Assembly (NCBI GenBank): GCA_920105625.2
Contig: OV050033.1
Span: 115,715,700-115,779,699, forward strand
Direction: 5' to 3'
DNA: 64,000 bases
Source of the DNA: Clusia tigrina
Lineage: Eukaryota > Arthropoda > Insecta > Diptera > Clusiidae
Numbering within the stretch: position 1 is the stretch's first letter; every line of letters begins with the position of its first letter. Position numbers and translations under genes: made by a program. The notes under the pieces are model-generated. The model saw nothing but the letters and a program-made list of their open reading frames with translations, searched no databases and was not told where the DNA came from. Positions 12,488-25,792 of the stretch are shown here, one piece after another.

Positions 12488-12616
12488 CTTCAAATGGCCC
12501 TAACTTCTATACGGTACGTCCTAAACCTTGAAATTTTGTAACAATAAAGTACTCGAGCCTCTTGTCAATTTAAGCTCTCGCTCAAAGCTATGCTACCAAA
12601 TCAAACACTGATAAAA
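12488..12616 (+). repeat. 129-bp short monomer with an extra 10-bp deletion
   Basis: This is a short A/B hybrid monomer in which part C reads tgctaccaaatcaaac instead of tgctacccttaagtccc followed by aaatc. Ten bp are lost between runs of C. Identical copies are at 33078 and 43321, both within copies of the same large segment. Confidence 0.9.
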
Positions 12617-15322
12617 CTTCAAATGGCCCTAACTTCTATACGGTACGTCCTACACCTATTAAAGTTTGCAACATACAAATGCTTGTAGCTTTAACTGGAG
12701 CGGCATAAACCTTGAAATTTTGTAACAATAAAGTACTCGAGCCTCTTGTCAATTTAAGCTATCGCTCAAAGGTATGCTACCCTTGAGTCCCAAATCAAAC
12801 ACTGATAAAACTTCAAATGGCCCTAACTTCTATACGATACGTCCTACACCTATTAAAATTTGCAACATACAAATGCATGTAACTTTTTAGTGGAGCGTCG
12901 TAAAACCTTGAAATTTTGTAACAATAAAGTTCTCGAGCCTCTTATCAATTTAAACTATCAGTCAAAGCTATACTACCCTTGAGTCCCAAATCAAACACTG
13001 ATTAAACTTCAAATGGCCCTAACTTCTATACGGTACATCCTACACCTATCAAAGTTTGCAAAATACAAATGCTTGTAACTTTTTACTGGAGCGTCATAAA
13101 ACCTTGAAATTTTGTAACAATAAAGTACTCGAGCCTCTTGTCAATTTAAGCTATCGCTCAAAGCTATGCTACCCTTGAGTCCCAAATCAAACATTGATAA
13201 AACTTCAAATGGCCGTAACTTCTATACGGTACGTCCTACTCCTATTAAAGTTTGCAACATACAAATGCTTGTAGCTTTTTACTTGACCGTCATAAAACCT
13301 TGAAATTTTGTAACAATAAAGTACTCGAGCCTCTTGTCAATTTAAGCTATCGCTCAAAGCAATGCTACCCTGGAGTCCCAAATCAAACACTGATAAAACT
13401 TCAAATGTCCCTAACTTCTATACGGTACGTCCTACACCTATCAAAATTTGCAACATACAAATGCTTGTAACTTTTTACTGGAGCGTCATAAAACCTTGAA
13501 ATTTTGAAACAATAAAGATACTCGAGCATCTTGTCAATTTAAGCTATCGCTCAAAGCTATGCTACCCTTGAGTCCCAAATCAAACACTGACAAAACTTCA
13601 AATGGCCCTAACTTCTATACGGTACGTCCTAAACCTTGAAATTTTGTAACAATAAAGTACTCGAGCCTCTTGTCAATTTAAGCTCTCGCTCAAAGCTATG
13701 CTACCCTTAAGTCCGAAATCAAACACTGATAAAACTTCAAATGGCCCTAACTTCTATACGGTACGTCCTATACCCATCAAAGTTTGCAACATACAAATGC
13801 TTGTAACTTTTTACTGGAGCGTCATAAAACCTTGAAATTTTGTAACAATAAAGTACTCGAGCCTCTTGTCAATTTAAGCTATCGCTCAAAGCTATGCTAC
13901 CCTTGAGTCCCAAATCAAACACTGATAAAACTTCAAATGGCCCTACCTTCTATACGGTACGTCCTACACCTATCAAAGTTTCCAACATACAAATGCTTGT
14001 AACTTTTTACTGGAGCGTCATAAAACCTTGAAATTTTGTAACAAAAAAGTACTCGAGCCTCTTGTCAATTTAAGCTATCGCTCAAAGCAATGCTACCCTG
14101 GAGTCCCAAATCAAACACTGATAAAACTTCAAATGGCCCTAACTTCTATACGGTACGTCCTACACCTATCAAAATTTGCAACATACAAATGCTTGTAACT
14201 TTTTACTTGAGCGTCATAAAACCTTGAAATTTTCAAACAATAAAGTACTCGAGCATCTTGTCAATTTAAGCTATCGCTCAAAGCTATGCTACCCTTGAGT
14301 CCCAAATCAAACACTGACAAAACTTCAAATGGCCCTAACTTCTATACGGTACGTCCTAAGCCTTGAAATTTTGTAACAATAAAGTACTCGAGCCTCTTAT
14401 CAATTTAAGCTATCGCTCAAAGCTATGCTACCCTTGAGTCCCAAATAAAACACTGATAAAACTTCAAATGGCCCTAACTTCTATACGGTACGTCCTACAC
14501 CTATCATAGTTTTCAACATACAAATGCTTGTAACTTTTTACTGGAGCGTCATAAAACATTGAAATTTTGTAACAATAAAGTACTCGAGCCTCTTATCAAT
14601 TTAAGCTATCAGTCAAAGCTATACTACCCTTGATCATCAAACACTGATTAAACTTCAAATGGCCCTAACTTCTATACGGTACGTCCTAAACCTTGAAATT
14701 TTGTAACAATAAAGTACTCGAGCCTCTTGTCAAGTTAAGCTCTCGCTCAAAGCATTGCTACCCTTAAGTCCCAAATCAAACATTGATAAGACTTCAAATG
14801 GCCCTAACTTCTATACGGTACGTCCTATACCCATCAAAGTTTGCAATATACAAATGCTTGTAACTTTTTACTGGAACGTCATAAAACCTTGAAATTTTGT
14901 AACAATAAAGTACTCGAGCCTCTTGTCAATTTAAGCTATCGCTCAAAGCTATGCTACCCTTGAGTCCCAAATGAAACACTGATAAAATTTCAAATGGCCC
15001 TACCTTCTATACGGTACGTCCTACACCTATCAAAGTTTGCAACATACAAATGCTTGTAACTTTTTACTTGAGAGTCATAAAACCTTGAAATTTTGAAACA
15101 ATAAAGTACTCGAGCATCTTGTCAATTTAAGCTATCGCTCAAAGCTATGCTACCCTTGAGTCCCAAATCAAACACTGACAAAACTTCAAATGGCCCTAAC
15201 TTCTATACGGTACGTCCTAAACCTTGAAATTTTGTAACAATAAAGTACTCGAGCCTCTTGTCAATTTAAGCTCTCGCTCAAAGCTATGCTACCCTTAAGT
15301 CCCAAATCAAACACTGTTAAAA
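12617..15322 (+). repeat. 2706-bp tandem duplication, copy 1
   Basis: In order it holds the gctttaactggagcgg monomer (12617), cgatacg/gcatgtaac (12811), ggtacatcc (13007), ggccgtaac (13203), aatgtccc (13399), a short monomer (13596), tatacccatc (13735), gtttccaac with aacaaaaaag (13931), ttttcaaac (14127), a short / 191-bp / short trio (14323-14791), tatacccatc with ctggaacg (14792), taccttc (14988) and a short monomer (15184). Monomers from 12617 to about 14988 are repeated at 15323-17693 with a 2706-bp offset. Confidence 0.85.
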
Positions 15323-17888
15323 CTTCAAATGGCCCTAACTTCTATACGGTACGTCCTACACCTATTAAAGTTTGCAACATACAAATGCTTGGAGCTTTAA
15401 CTGGAGCGGCATAAACCTTGAAATTTTGTAACAATAAAGTACTCGAGCCTCTTGTCAATTTAAGCTATCGCTCAAAGGTATGCTACCCTTGAGTCCCAAA
15501 TCAAACACTGATAAAACTTCAAATGGCCCTAACTTCTATACGATACGTCCTACACCTATTAAAATTTGCAACATACAAATGCATGTAACTTTTTACTGGA
15601 GCGTCGTAAAACCTTGAAATTTTGTAACAATAAAGTTCTCGAGCCTCTTATCAATTTAAGCTATCAGTCAAAGCTATACTACCCTTGAGTCCCAAATCAA
15701 ACACTGATTAAACTACTAATGGCCCTAACTTCTATACGGTACATCCTACACCTATCAAAGTTTGCAACATACAAATGCTTATAACTTTTTACTGGAGCGT
15801 CATAAAACATTGAAATTTTGTAACAATAAAGTACTCGAGCCTCTTGTCAATTTAAGCTATCGCTCAAAGCTATGCTACCCTTGAGTCCCAAATCAAACAT
15901 TGATAAAACTTCAAATGGCCGTAACTTCTATACGGTACGTCCTACTCCTATTAAAGTTTGCAACATACAAATGCTTGTAGCTTTTTACTTGAGCGTCATA
16001 AAACCTTGAAATTTTGTAACAATAAAGTACTCGAGCCTCTTGTCAATTTAAGCTATCGCTCAAAGCAATGCTACCCTGGAGTCCCAAATCAAACACTGAT
16101 AAAACTTCAAATGTCCCAAACTTCTATACGGTACGTCCTACACCTATCAAAATTTGCAACATACAAATGCTTGTAACTTTTTACTGGAGCGTCATAAAAC
16201 CTTGAAATTTTGAAACAATAAAGATACTCGAGCATCTTGTCAATTTAAGCTATCGCTCAAAGCTATGCTACCCTTGAGTCCCAAATCAAACACTGACAAA
16301 ACTTCAAATGGCCCTAACTTCTATACGGTACGTCCTAAACCTTGAAATTTTGTAACAATAAAGTACTCGAGCCTCTTGTCAATTTAAGCTCTCGCTCAAA
16401 GCTATGCTACCCTTAAGTCCCAATCAAACACTGATAAAACTTCAAATGGCCCTAACTTCTATACGGTATGTCCTATACCCATCAAAGTTTGCAACATACA
16501 AATGCTTGTAACTTTTTACTGGAGCGTCATAAAACCTTGAAATTTTGTAACAATAAAGTACTCGAGCCTCTTGTCAATTTAAGCTATCGCTCAAAGCTAT
16601 GCTACCCTTGAGTCCCAAATCAAACACTGATAAAACTTCAAATGGCCCTACCTTCTATACGGTACGTCCTACACCTATCAAAGTTTCCAACATACAAATG
16701 CTTGTAACTTTTTACTGGAGCGTCATAAAACCTTGAAATTTTGTAACAAAAAAGTACTCGAGCCTCTTGTCAATTTAAGCTATCGCTCAAAGCAATGCTA
16801 CCCTGGAGTCCCAAATCAAACACTGATAAAACTTCAAATGGCCCTAACTTCTATACGGTACGTCCTACACCTATCAAAATTTGCAACATACAAATGCTTG
16901 TAACTTTTTACTTGAGCGTCATAAAACCTTGAAATTTTCAAACAATAAAGTACTCGAGCATCTTGTCAATTTAAGCTATCGCTCAAAGCTATGCTACCCT
17001 TGAGTCCCAAATCAAACACTGACAAAACTTCAAATGGCCCTAACTTATATACGGTACGTCCTAAACCTTGAAATTTTGTAACAATAAAGTACTCGAGCCT
17101 CTTATCAATTTAAGCTATCGCTCAAAGCTATGCTACCCTTGAGTCCCAAATAAAACACTGATAAAACTTCAAATGGCCCTACCTTCTATACGGTACGTCC
17201 TACACCTATCATAATTTGCAACATACAAATGCTTGTAACTTTTTACTGGAGCGTCATAAAACATTGAAATTTTGTAACAATAAAGTACTCGAGCCTCTTA
17301 TCAATTTAAGCTATCAGTCAAAGCTATACTACCCTTGATCATCAAACACTGATTAAACTTCAAATGGCCCTAACTTCTATACGGTACGTCCTAAACCTTG
17401 AAATTTTGTAACAATAAAGTACTCGAGCCTCTTGTCAAGTTAAGCACTCGCTCAAAGCATTGCTACCCTTAAGTCCCAAATCAAACATTGATAAGACTTC
17501 AAATGGCCCTAACTTCTATACGGTACGTCCTATACCCATCAAAGTTTGCAATATACAAATGCTTGTAACTTTTTACTGGAACGTCATAAAACCTTGAAAT
17601 TTTGTAACAATAAAGTACTCGAGCCTCTTGTCAATTTAAGCTATCGCTCAAAGCTATGCTACCCTTGAGTCCCAAATCAAACACTGATAAAATTTCAAAT
17701 GGCCCTACCTTCTATACGGTACGTCCTACACCTATCAAAGTTTGCAACATACAAATGCTTGTAACTTTTTACTGGAGCGTCATAAAACATTGAAATTTTG
17801 TAACAATAAAGTACTCGAGCCTCTTGTCAATTTAAGCTATCGCTCAAAGCAATGCTACCCTGGAGTCCCAAATCAAACACTGATAAAA
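15323..17888 (+). repeat. 2706-bp tandem duplication, copy 2
   Basis: This is the second copy of the 12617 block. Monomer order and private variants (ggccgtaac, gtttccaac, ttttcaaac, caagttaag, ctggaacg) are kept. Small differences include cttggagc at 15389, actactaat at 15713, and one missing A in the short monomer at 16302, which shifts the later offset to 2705. The last monomer (17693) diverges from 14988 in box B and part C. Confidence 0.83.
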
Positions 17889-19008
17889 CTTCAAATGGCC
17901 CTAACTTCTATACGGTACGTCCTACACCTATCAAAATTTGCAACATACAAATGCTTGTAACTTTTTACTTGAGCGTCATAAAACCTTGAAATTTTGAAAC
18001 AATAAAGTACTCGAGCATCTTGTCAATTTAAGCTATCGCTCAAAGCTATGCTACCCTTGAGTCCCAAATCAAACACTGACAAAACTTCAAATGGCCCTAA
18101 CTTCTATACGGTACGTCCTACACCTATCAAAATTTGCAACATACAAATGCTTGCAACTTTTTACTGGAGCGTCATAAAACCTTGAAATTTTTAAACAATA
18201 AAGATACTCGAGCATCTTGTCAATTTAAGCTATCGCTCAAAGCTATGCTACCCTTGAGTCCCAAATCAAACACTGACAAAACTTCAAATGGCCCTAACTT
18301 CTATACGGTACGTCCTAAACCTTGAAATTTTGTAACAATAAAGTACTCGAGCCTCTTGTCAATTTAAGCTCTCGCTCAAAGCTATGCTACCCTTAAGTCC
18401 CAAATCAAACACTGATAAAACTTCAAATGGCCCTAACTTCTATACGGTACGTCCTATACCCATCAAAGTTTGCAATATACAAATGCTTGTAACTTTTTAC
18501 TGGAGCGTCATAAAACCTTGAAATTTTGTAACAATAAAGTACTCGAGCCTCTTGTCAATTTAAGCTATCGCTCAAAGCTATGCTACCCTTGAGTCCCAAA
18601 TCAAACACTGATAAAACTTCAACTGGCCCTACCTTCTATACGGTACGTCCTACACCTATCAAAGTTTGCAACATACAAATGCTTGTAACTTTTTACTGGA
18701 GCGTCATAAAACATTGAAATTTTGTAACAATAAAGTACTCGAGCCTCTTGTCAATTTAAGCTATCGCTCAAAGCAATGCTACCCTGGAGTCCCAAATCAA
18801 ACACTGATAAAACTTCAAATGGCCCTAACTTCTTTACGGTACGTCCTACACCTATCAAAATTTGCAACATACAAATGCTTGTAACTTTTTACTTGAGCGT
18901 CATAAAACCTTGAAATTTTGAAACAATAAAGTACTCGAGCATCTTGTCAATTTAAGCTATCGCTCAAAGCTATGCTACCCTTGAGTCCCAAATCAAGCAC
19001 TGACAAAA
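17889..19008 (+). repeat. Array segment: four-mer region
   Basis: The segment contains a tacttgagcg monomer (17889), a 197-bp monomer with tttttaaac and agatact (18085), and a 727-bp four-mer starting at the short monomer 18282. From 18085 to about 19537 the order is the same as at 23947-25399 (offset 5862) and at 1115-2570. This links it to the left edge of the window. Confidence 0.8.
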
Positions 19009-21381
19009 CTTCAAATGGCCCTAACTTCTATACGGTACGTCCTAAACCTTGAAATTTTGTAACAATAAAGTACTCGAGCCTCTTGTCAATTTAAGCTCTC
19101 GCTCAAAGCTATGCTACCCTTAAGTCCCAAATCAAACACTGATAAAACTTCAAATGGCCCTAACTTCTATACGGTACGTCCTACACCTATTAAAGTTTGC
19201 AACATACAAATGCTTGTAGCTTTTTACTGGAGCGGCATAAACCTTGAAACTTTGTAACAATAAAGTACTCGAGCCTCTTGTCAATTTAAGCTATCGCTCA
19301 AAGGTATGCTACCTTGAGTCCCAAATCAAACACTGATAAAACTTCAAATGGCCCTAACTTCTATACGATATGTCCTACACCTATTAAAATTTGCAACATA
19401 CAATTGCATGTAACTTTTTACTGGAGCGTCGTAAAACCTTGAAATTTTGTAAAAACAAAGTACTCGAGCTTCTTATCAATTTAAGCTATCAGTCAAAGCT
19501 ATACTACCCTTGAGTCCCAAATCAAACACTGATAAAATTTCAAATGGCCCTACCTTCTATACGGTACGTCCTACACCTATCAAAGTTTGCAACATACAAA
19601 TGCTTGTAACTTTTTACTGGAGCGTCATAAAACATTGAAATTTTGTAACAATAAAGTACTCGAGCCTCTTGTCAATTTAAGCTATCGCTCAAAGCTATGC
19701 TACCCTTGAGTCCCAAATCAAACACTGATAAAATTTCAAATGGCCCTACCTTCTATACGGTACGTCCTACACCTATCAAAGTTTGCAACATACAAATGCT
19801 TGTAACTTTTTACTGGAGCGTCATAAAACATTGAAATTTTGTAACAATAAAGTACTCGAGCCTCTTGTCAATTTAAGCTATCGCTCAAAGCAATGCTACC
19901 CTGGAGTCCCAAATCAAACACTGATAAAACTTCAAATGGCCCTAACTTCTATACGGTACGTCCTACACCTATCAAAATTTGCAACATACAAATGCTTGTA
20001 ACTTTTTACTTGAGAGTCATAAAACCTTGAAATTTTGAAACAATAAAGTACTCGAGCATCTTGTCAATTTAAGCTATCGCTCAAAGCTATGCTACCCTTG
20101 AGTCCCAAATCAAACACTGACAAAACTTCAAATGGCCCTAACTTCTATACGGTACGTCCTAAACCTTGAAATTTTGTAACAATAAAGTACTCGAGCCTCT
20201 TGTCAATTTAAGCTCTCGCTCAAAGCTATGCTACCCTTAAGTCCCAAATCAAACACTGATAAAACTTCAAATGGCCCTAACTTCTATACGGTACGTCCTA
20301 CACCTATTAAAGTTTGCAACATACAAATGCTTGTAGCTTTTTACTGGAGCGGCATAAACCTTGAAACTTTGTAACAATAAAGTACTCGAGCCTCTTGTCA
20401 ATTTAAGCTATCGCTCAAAGGTATGCTACCTTGAGTCCCAAATCAAACACTGATAAAACTTCAAATGGCCCTAACTTCTATACGATATGTCCTACACCTA
20501 TTAAAATTTGTAACATACAATTGCATGTAACTTTTTACTGGAGCGTCGTAAAACCTTGAAATTTTGTAAAAACAAAGTACTCGAGCTTCTTATCAATTTA
20601 AGCTATCAGTCAAAGCTATACTACCCTTGAGTCCCAAATCAAACACTGATAAAATTTCAAATGGCCCTACCTTCTATACGGTACGTCCTACACCTATCAA
20701 AGTTTGCAACATACAAATGCTTGTAACTTTTTACTGGAGCGTCATAAAACATTGAAATTTTGTAACAATAAAGTACTCGAGCCTCTTGTCAATTTAAGCT
20801 ATCGCTCAAAGCTATGCTACCCTTGAGTCCCAAATCAAACACTGATAAAATTTCAAATGGCCCTACCTTCTATACGGTACGTCCTACACCTATCAAAGTT
20901 TGCAACATACAAATGCTTGTAACTTTTTACTGGAGCGTCATAAAACATTGAAATTTTGTAACAATAAAGTACTCGAGCCTCTTGTCAATTTAAGCTATCG
21001 CTCAAAGCAATGCTACCCTGGAGTCCCAAATCAAACACTGATAAAACTTCAAATGGCCCTAACTTCTATACGGTACGTCCTACACCTATCAAAATTTGCA
21101 ACATACAAATGCTTGTAACTTTTTACTTGAGAGTCATAAAACCTTGAAATTTTGAAACAATAAAGTACTCGAGCATCTTGTCAATTTAAGCTATCGCTCA
21201 AAGCTATGCTACCCTTGAGTCCCAAATCAAACACTGACAAAACTTCAAATGGCCCTAACTTCTATACGGTACGTCCTAAACCTTGAAATTTTGTAACAAT
21301 AAAGTACTCGAGCCTCTTGTCAATTTAAGCTCTCGCTCAAAGCTATGCTACCCTTAAGTCCCAAATCAAACACTGATAAAA
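19009..21381 (+). repeat. 1117-bp six-mer tandem repeat, two copies plus a partial
   Basis: Each unit is a short monomer (139), a gcggcataaacc monomer with ctaccttgag (194), a cgatatg monomer with gtaaaaacaaag (196), two successive taccttc/cataaaacattg monomers, and a tacttgag monomer (196), total 1117 bp. Units start at 19009 and 20126, and a third starts with the short monomer at 21243. The two complete copies are nearly identical: 20459 has tttgtaac for tttgcaac, and tacttgagagtc ends both units. The doubled taccttc monomer is itself a one-monomer duplication. Confidence 0.88.
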
Positions 21382-23359
21382 CTTCAAATGGCCCTAACTT
21401 CTATACGGTACGTCCTACACCTATTAAAGTTTGCAACATACAAATGCTTGTAGCTTTAACTGGAGCGGCATAAACCTTGAAATTTTGTAACAATAAAGTA
21501 CTCGAGCCTCTTGTCAATTTAAGCTATCGCTCAAAGCAATGCTACCCTGGAGTCCCAAATCAAACACTGATAAAACTTCAAATGGCCCTAACTTCTATAC
21601 GGTACGTCCTATACCCATCAAAGTTTGCAACATACAAATGCTTGTAACTTTTTACTGGAGCGTCATAAAACCTTGAAATTTTGTAACAATAAAGTACTCG
21701 AGCCTCTTGTCAATTTAAGCTATCGCTCAAAGCTATGCTACCCTTGAGTCCCAAATCAAACACTGATAAAACTTCAAATGGCCCTACCTTCTATACGGTA
21801 CGTCCTACACCTATCAAAGTTTCCAACATACAAATGCTTGTAACTTTTTACTGGAGCGTCATAAAACCTTGAAATTTTGTAACAAAAAAGTACTCGAGCC
21901 TCTTGTCAATTTAAGCTATCGCTCAAAGCAATGCTACCCTGGAGTCCCAAATCAAACACTGATAAAACTTCAAATGGCCCTAACTTCTATACGGTACGTC
22001 CTACACCTATCAAAATTTGCAACATACAAATGCTTGTAACTTTTTACTTGAGCGTCATAAAACCTTGAAATTTTCAAACAATAAAGTACTCGAGCATCTT
22101 GTCAATTTAAGCTATCGCTCAAAGCTATGCTACCCTTGAGTCCCAAATCAAACACTGACAAAACTTCAAATGGCCCTAACTTCTATACGGTACGTCCTAA
22201 ACCTTGAAATTTTGTAACAATAAAGTACTCGAGCCTCTTATCAATTTAAGCTATCGCTCAAAGCTATGCTACCCTTGAGTCCCAAATAAAACACTGATAA
22301 AACTTCAAATGGCCCTACCTTCTATACGGTACGTCCTACACCTATCATAGTTTGCAACATACAAATGCTTGTAACTTTTTACTGGAGCGTCATAAAACAT
22401 TGAAATTTTGTAACAATAAAGTACTCGAGCCTCTTATCAATTTAAGCTATCAGTCAAAGCTATACTACCCTTCATCATCAAACACTGATTAAACTTCAAA
22501 TGGCCCTAACTTCTATACGGTACGTCCTAAACCTTGAAATTTTGTAACAATAAAGTACTCGAGCCTCTTGTCAAGTTAAGCTCTCGCTCAAAGCATTGCT
22601 ACCCTTAAGTCCCAAATCAAACATTGATAAGACTTCAAATGGCCCTAACTTCTATACGGTACGTCCTATACCCATCAAAGTTTGCAATATACAAATGCTT
22701 GTAACTTTTTACTGGAACGTCATAAAACCTTGAAATTTTGTAACAATAAAGTACTCGAGCCTCTTGTCAATTTAAGCTACCGCTCAAAGCTATGCTACCC
22801 TTGAGTCCCAAATCAAACACTGATAAAATTTCAAATGGCCCTACCTTCTATACGGTACGTCCTACACCTATCAAAGTTTGCAACATACAAATGCTTGTAA
22901 CTTTTTACTGGAGCGTCATAAAACATTGAAATTTTGTAACAATAAAGTACTCGAGCCTCTTGTCAATTTAAGCTATCGCTCAAAGCAATGCTACCCTGGA
23001 GTCCCAAATCAAACACTGATAAAACTTCAAATGGCCCTAACTTCTATACGGTACGTCCTACACCTATCAAAATTTGCAACATACAAATGCTTGTAACTTT
23101 TTACTTGAGCGTCATAAAACCTTGAAATTTTGAAACAATAAAGTACTCGAGCATCTTGTCAATTTAAGCTATCGCTCAAAGCAATGCTACCCTTGAGTCC
23201 CAAATCAAACACTGACAAAACTTCAAATGGCCCTAACTTCTATACGGTACGTCCTAAACCTTGAAATTTTGTAACAATAAAGTACTCGAGCCTCTTGTCA
23301 ATTTAAGCTCTCGCTCAAAGCTATGCTACCCTTAAGTCCCAAATCAAACACTGATAAAA
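21382..23359 (+). repeat. Array segment: third copy of the 16.4-18.0 kb block
   Basis: After a gctttaactggagcgg monomer (21382), the series 21576-23220 repeats 16440-18084 with a 5136-bp offset: tatacccatc, gtttccaac, ttttcaaac, short / 191-bp / short trio, ctggaacg, taccttc, tacttgag. A private change is cttcatcatc for cttgatcatc near 22470. It is closed by a short monomer (23221). Confidence 0.82.
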
Positions 23360-25792
23360 CTTCAAATGGCCCTAACTTCTATACGGTACGTCCTACACCT
23401 ATTAAAGTTTGCAACATACAAATGCTTGTAGCTTTTTACTGGAGCGGCATAAACCTTGAAACTTTGTAACAATAAAGTACTCGAGCCTCTTGTCAATTTA
23501 AGCTATCGCTCAAAGGTATGCTACCCTTGAGTCCCAAATCAAACAGTGATAAAACTTCAAATGGCCCTAACTTCTATACGATATGTCCTACACCTATTAA
23601 AATTTGCAACATACAAATGCTTGTAACTTTTTACTGGAGCGTCATAAGACCTTGAAATTTTGTAACAATAAAGTACTCGAGCCTCTTGTCAATTTAAGCT
23701 ATCGCTCAAAGCTATGCTAACCTTGAGTCCCAAATCAAACATTGATAAAACTTCAAATGGCCCTAACTTCTATACGGTACGTCCTACACCTATTAAAGTT
23801 TGCAACATACAAATGCTTGTAGCTTTTTACTTGAGCGTCATAAAACCTTGAAATTTTGTAACAATAAAGTACTCGAGCCTCTTGTCAATTTAAGCTATCG
23901 CTCAAAGCAATGCTACCCTGGAGTCCCAAATCAAACACTGATAAAACTTCAAATGGCCATTACTTCTATACGGTACGTCCTACACCTATCAAAATTTGCA
24001 ACATACAAATGCTTGTAACTTTTTACTGGAGCGTCATAAAACCTTGAAATTTTTAAACAATAAAGATACTCGAGCATCTTGTCAATTTAAGCTATCGCTC
24101 AAAGCTATGCTACCCTTGAGTCCCAAATCAAACACTGACAAAACTTCAAATGGCCCTAACTTCTATACGGTACGTCCTAAACCTTGAAATTTTGTAACAA
24201 TAAAGTACTCGAGCCTCTTGTCAATTTAAGCTCTCGCTCAAAGCTATGCTACCCTTAAGTCCCAAATCAAACACTGATAAAACTTCAAATGGCCCTAACT
24301 TCTATACGGTACGTCCTATACCCATCAAAGTTTGCAATATACAAATGCTTGTAACTTTTTACTGGAGCGTCATAAAACCTTGAAATTTTGTAACAATAAA
24401 GTACTCGAGCCTCTTGTCAATTTAAGCTATCGCTCAAAGCTATGCTACCCTTGAGTCCCAAATCAAACACTGATAAAACTTCAAATGGCCCTACCTTCTA
24501 TACGGTACGTCCTACACCTATCAAAGTTTGCAACATACAAATGCTTGTAACTTTTTACTGGAGCGTCATAAAACATTGAAATTTTGTAACAATAAAGTAC
24601 TCGAGCCTCTTGTCAATTTAAGCTATCGCTCAAAGCAATGCTACCCTGGAGTCCCAAATCAAACACTGATAAAACTTCAAATGGCCCTAACTTCTATACG
24701 GTACGTCGTACACCTATCAAAATTTGCAACATACAAATGCTTGTAACTTTTTACTTGAGCGTCATAAAACCTTGAAATTTTGAAACAATAAAGTACTCGA
24801 GCATCTTGTCAATTTAAGCTATCGCTCAAAGCTATGCTACCCTTGAGTCCCAAATCAAACACTGACAAAACTTCAAATGGCCCTAACTTCTATACGGTAC
24901 GTCCTAAACCTTGAAATTTTGTAACAATAAAGTACTTGAGCCTCTTGTCAATTTAAGCTCTCGCTCAAAGCTATGCTACCCTTAAGTCCCAAATCAAACA
25001 CTGATAAAACTTCAAATGGCCCTAACTTCTATACGGTACGTCCTACACCTATTAAAGTTTGTAACATACAAATGCTTGTAGCTTTTTACTGGAGCGGCAT
25101 AAACCTTGAAACTTTGTAACAATAAAGTACTCGAGCCTCTTGTCAATTTAAGCTATCGCTCAAAGGTATGCTACCTTGAGTCCCAAATCAAACACTGATA
25201 AAACTTTAAATGGCCCTAACTTCTAAACGATATGTCCTACACCTATTAAAATTTGCAACATACAAATTCATGTAACTTTTTACTGGAGCGTCGTAAAACC
25301 TTGAAATTTTGTAAAAACAAAGTACTCGAGCCTCTTATCAATTTAAGCTATCAGTCAAAGCTATACTACCCTTGAGTCCCAAATCAAACACTGATTAAAT
25401 TTCAAATGGCCCTAACTTCTATACGGTACATCCTACACCTATCAAAGTTTGCAACATACAAATGCATGTAACTTTTTACTGGAGCGTCATAAAACCTTGA
25501 AATTTTGTAACAATAAAGTACTCGAGCCTCTTGTCAATTTAAGCTATCGCTCAAAGCTATGCTACCCTTGAGTCCCAAATCAAACATTGATAAAACTTCA
25601 AATGGCCCAAACTTCTATACGGTACGTCCTACACCTATTAAAGTTTGCAACATACAAATGCTTGTAGCTTTTTACTTGAGCGTCATAAAACCTTGAAATT
25701 TTGTAACAATAAAGTACTCGAGCCTCTAGTCTATTTAAGCTATCGCTCAAAAGCTATGCTACCCTTGAGTCCCAAATCAAACACTGATAAAA
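23360..25792 (+). repeat. 2433-bp tandem duplication, copy 1
   Basis: The copy starts with a gcggcataaacc monomer carrying aaacagtgat. Then come a fused cgatatg/cataagacc monomer (23555), tattaaag/gtagc (23751), ggccattac with tttttaaac (23947), a four-mer (24144-24870) with tacgtcgtac, a short monomer with gtacttgag (24871), and further monomers to 25792. The monomer at 25596 ends with ctctagtctattt and caaaagctatg, a 197-bp form not seen in copy 2. From 23751 to about 25596 it also matches 919-2766. Confidence 0.88.

Larger units (their letters stand above)
11118..12616 (+). repeat. Array segment: run of long monomers with private markers
   Basis: Seven consecutive long monomers are followed by one 129-bp short monomer. 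Private markers are tattcaac (11118), gtccctaaacaaac (11295), ggccattac with ccttaaaatttt (11313), tatcacacaaag with a BamHI site (11509), ggcccacac with tatccaag (11705), agctttgcc (11901), gtagcttctt with aatatagtac (12096) and gtaacgataaagc (12292). The same order recurs at 31708, at 39433 (without the short monomer) and at 41951. This is the clearest tracer of the large duplications. Confidence 0.87.

Noticed and set aside
19402..19407. CAATTG and other single-copy-looking restriction sites as functional motifs
   Set aside because: They arise from one-base changes in the monomer and are useful only as markers of duplicated segments.
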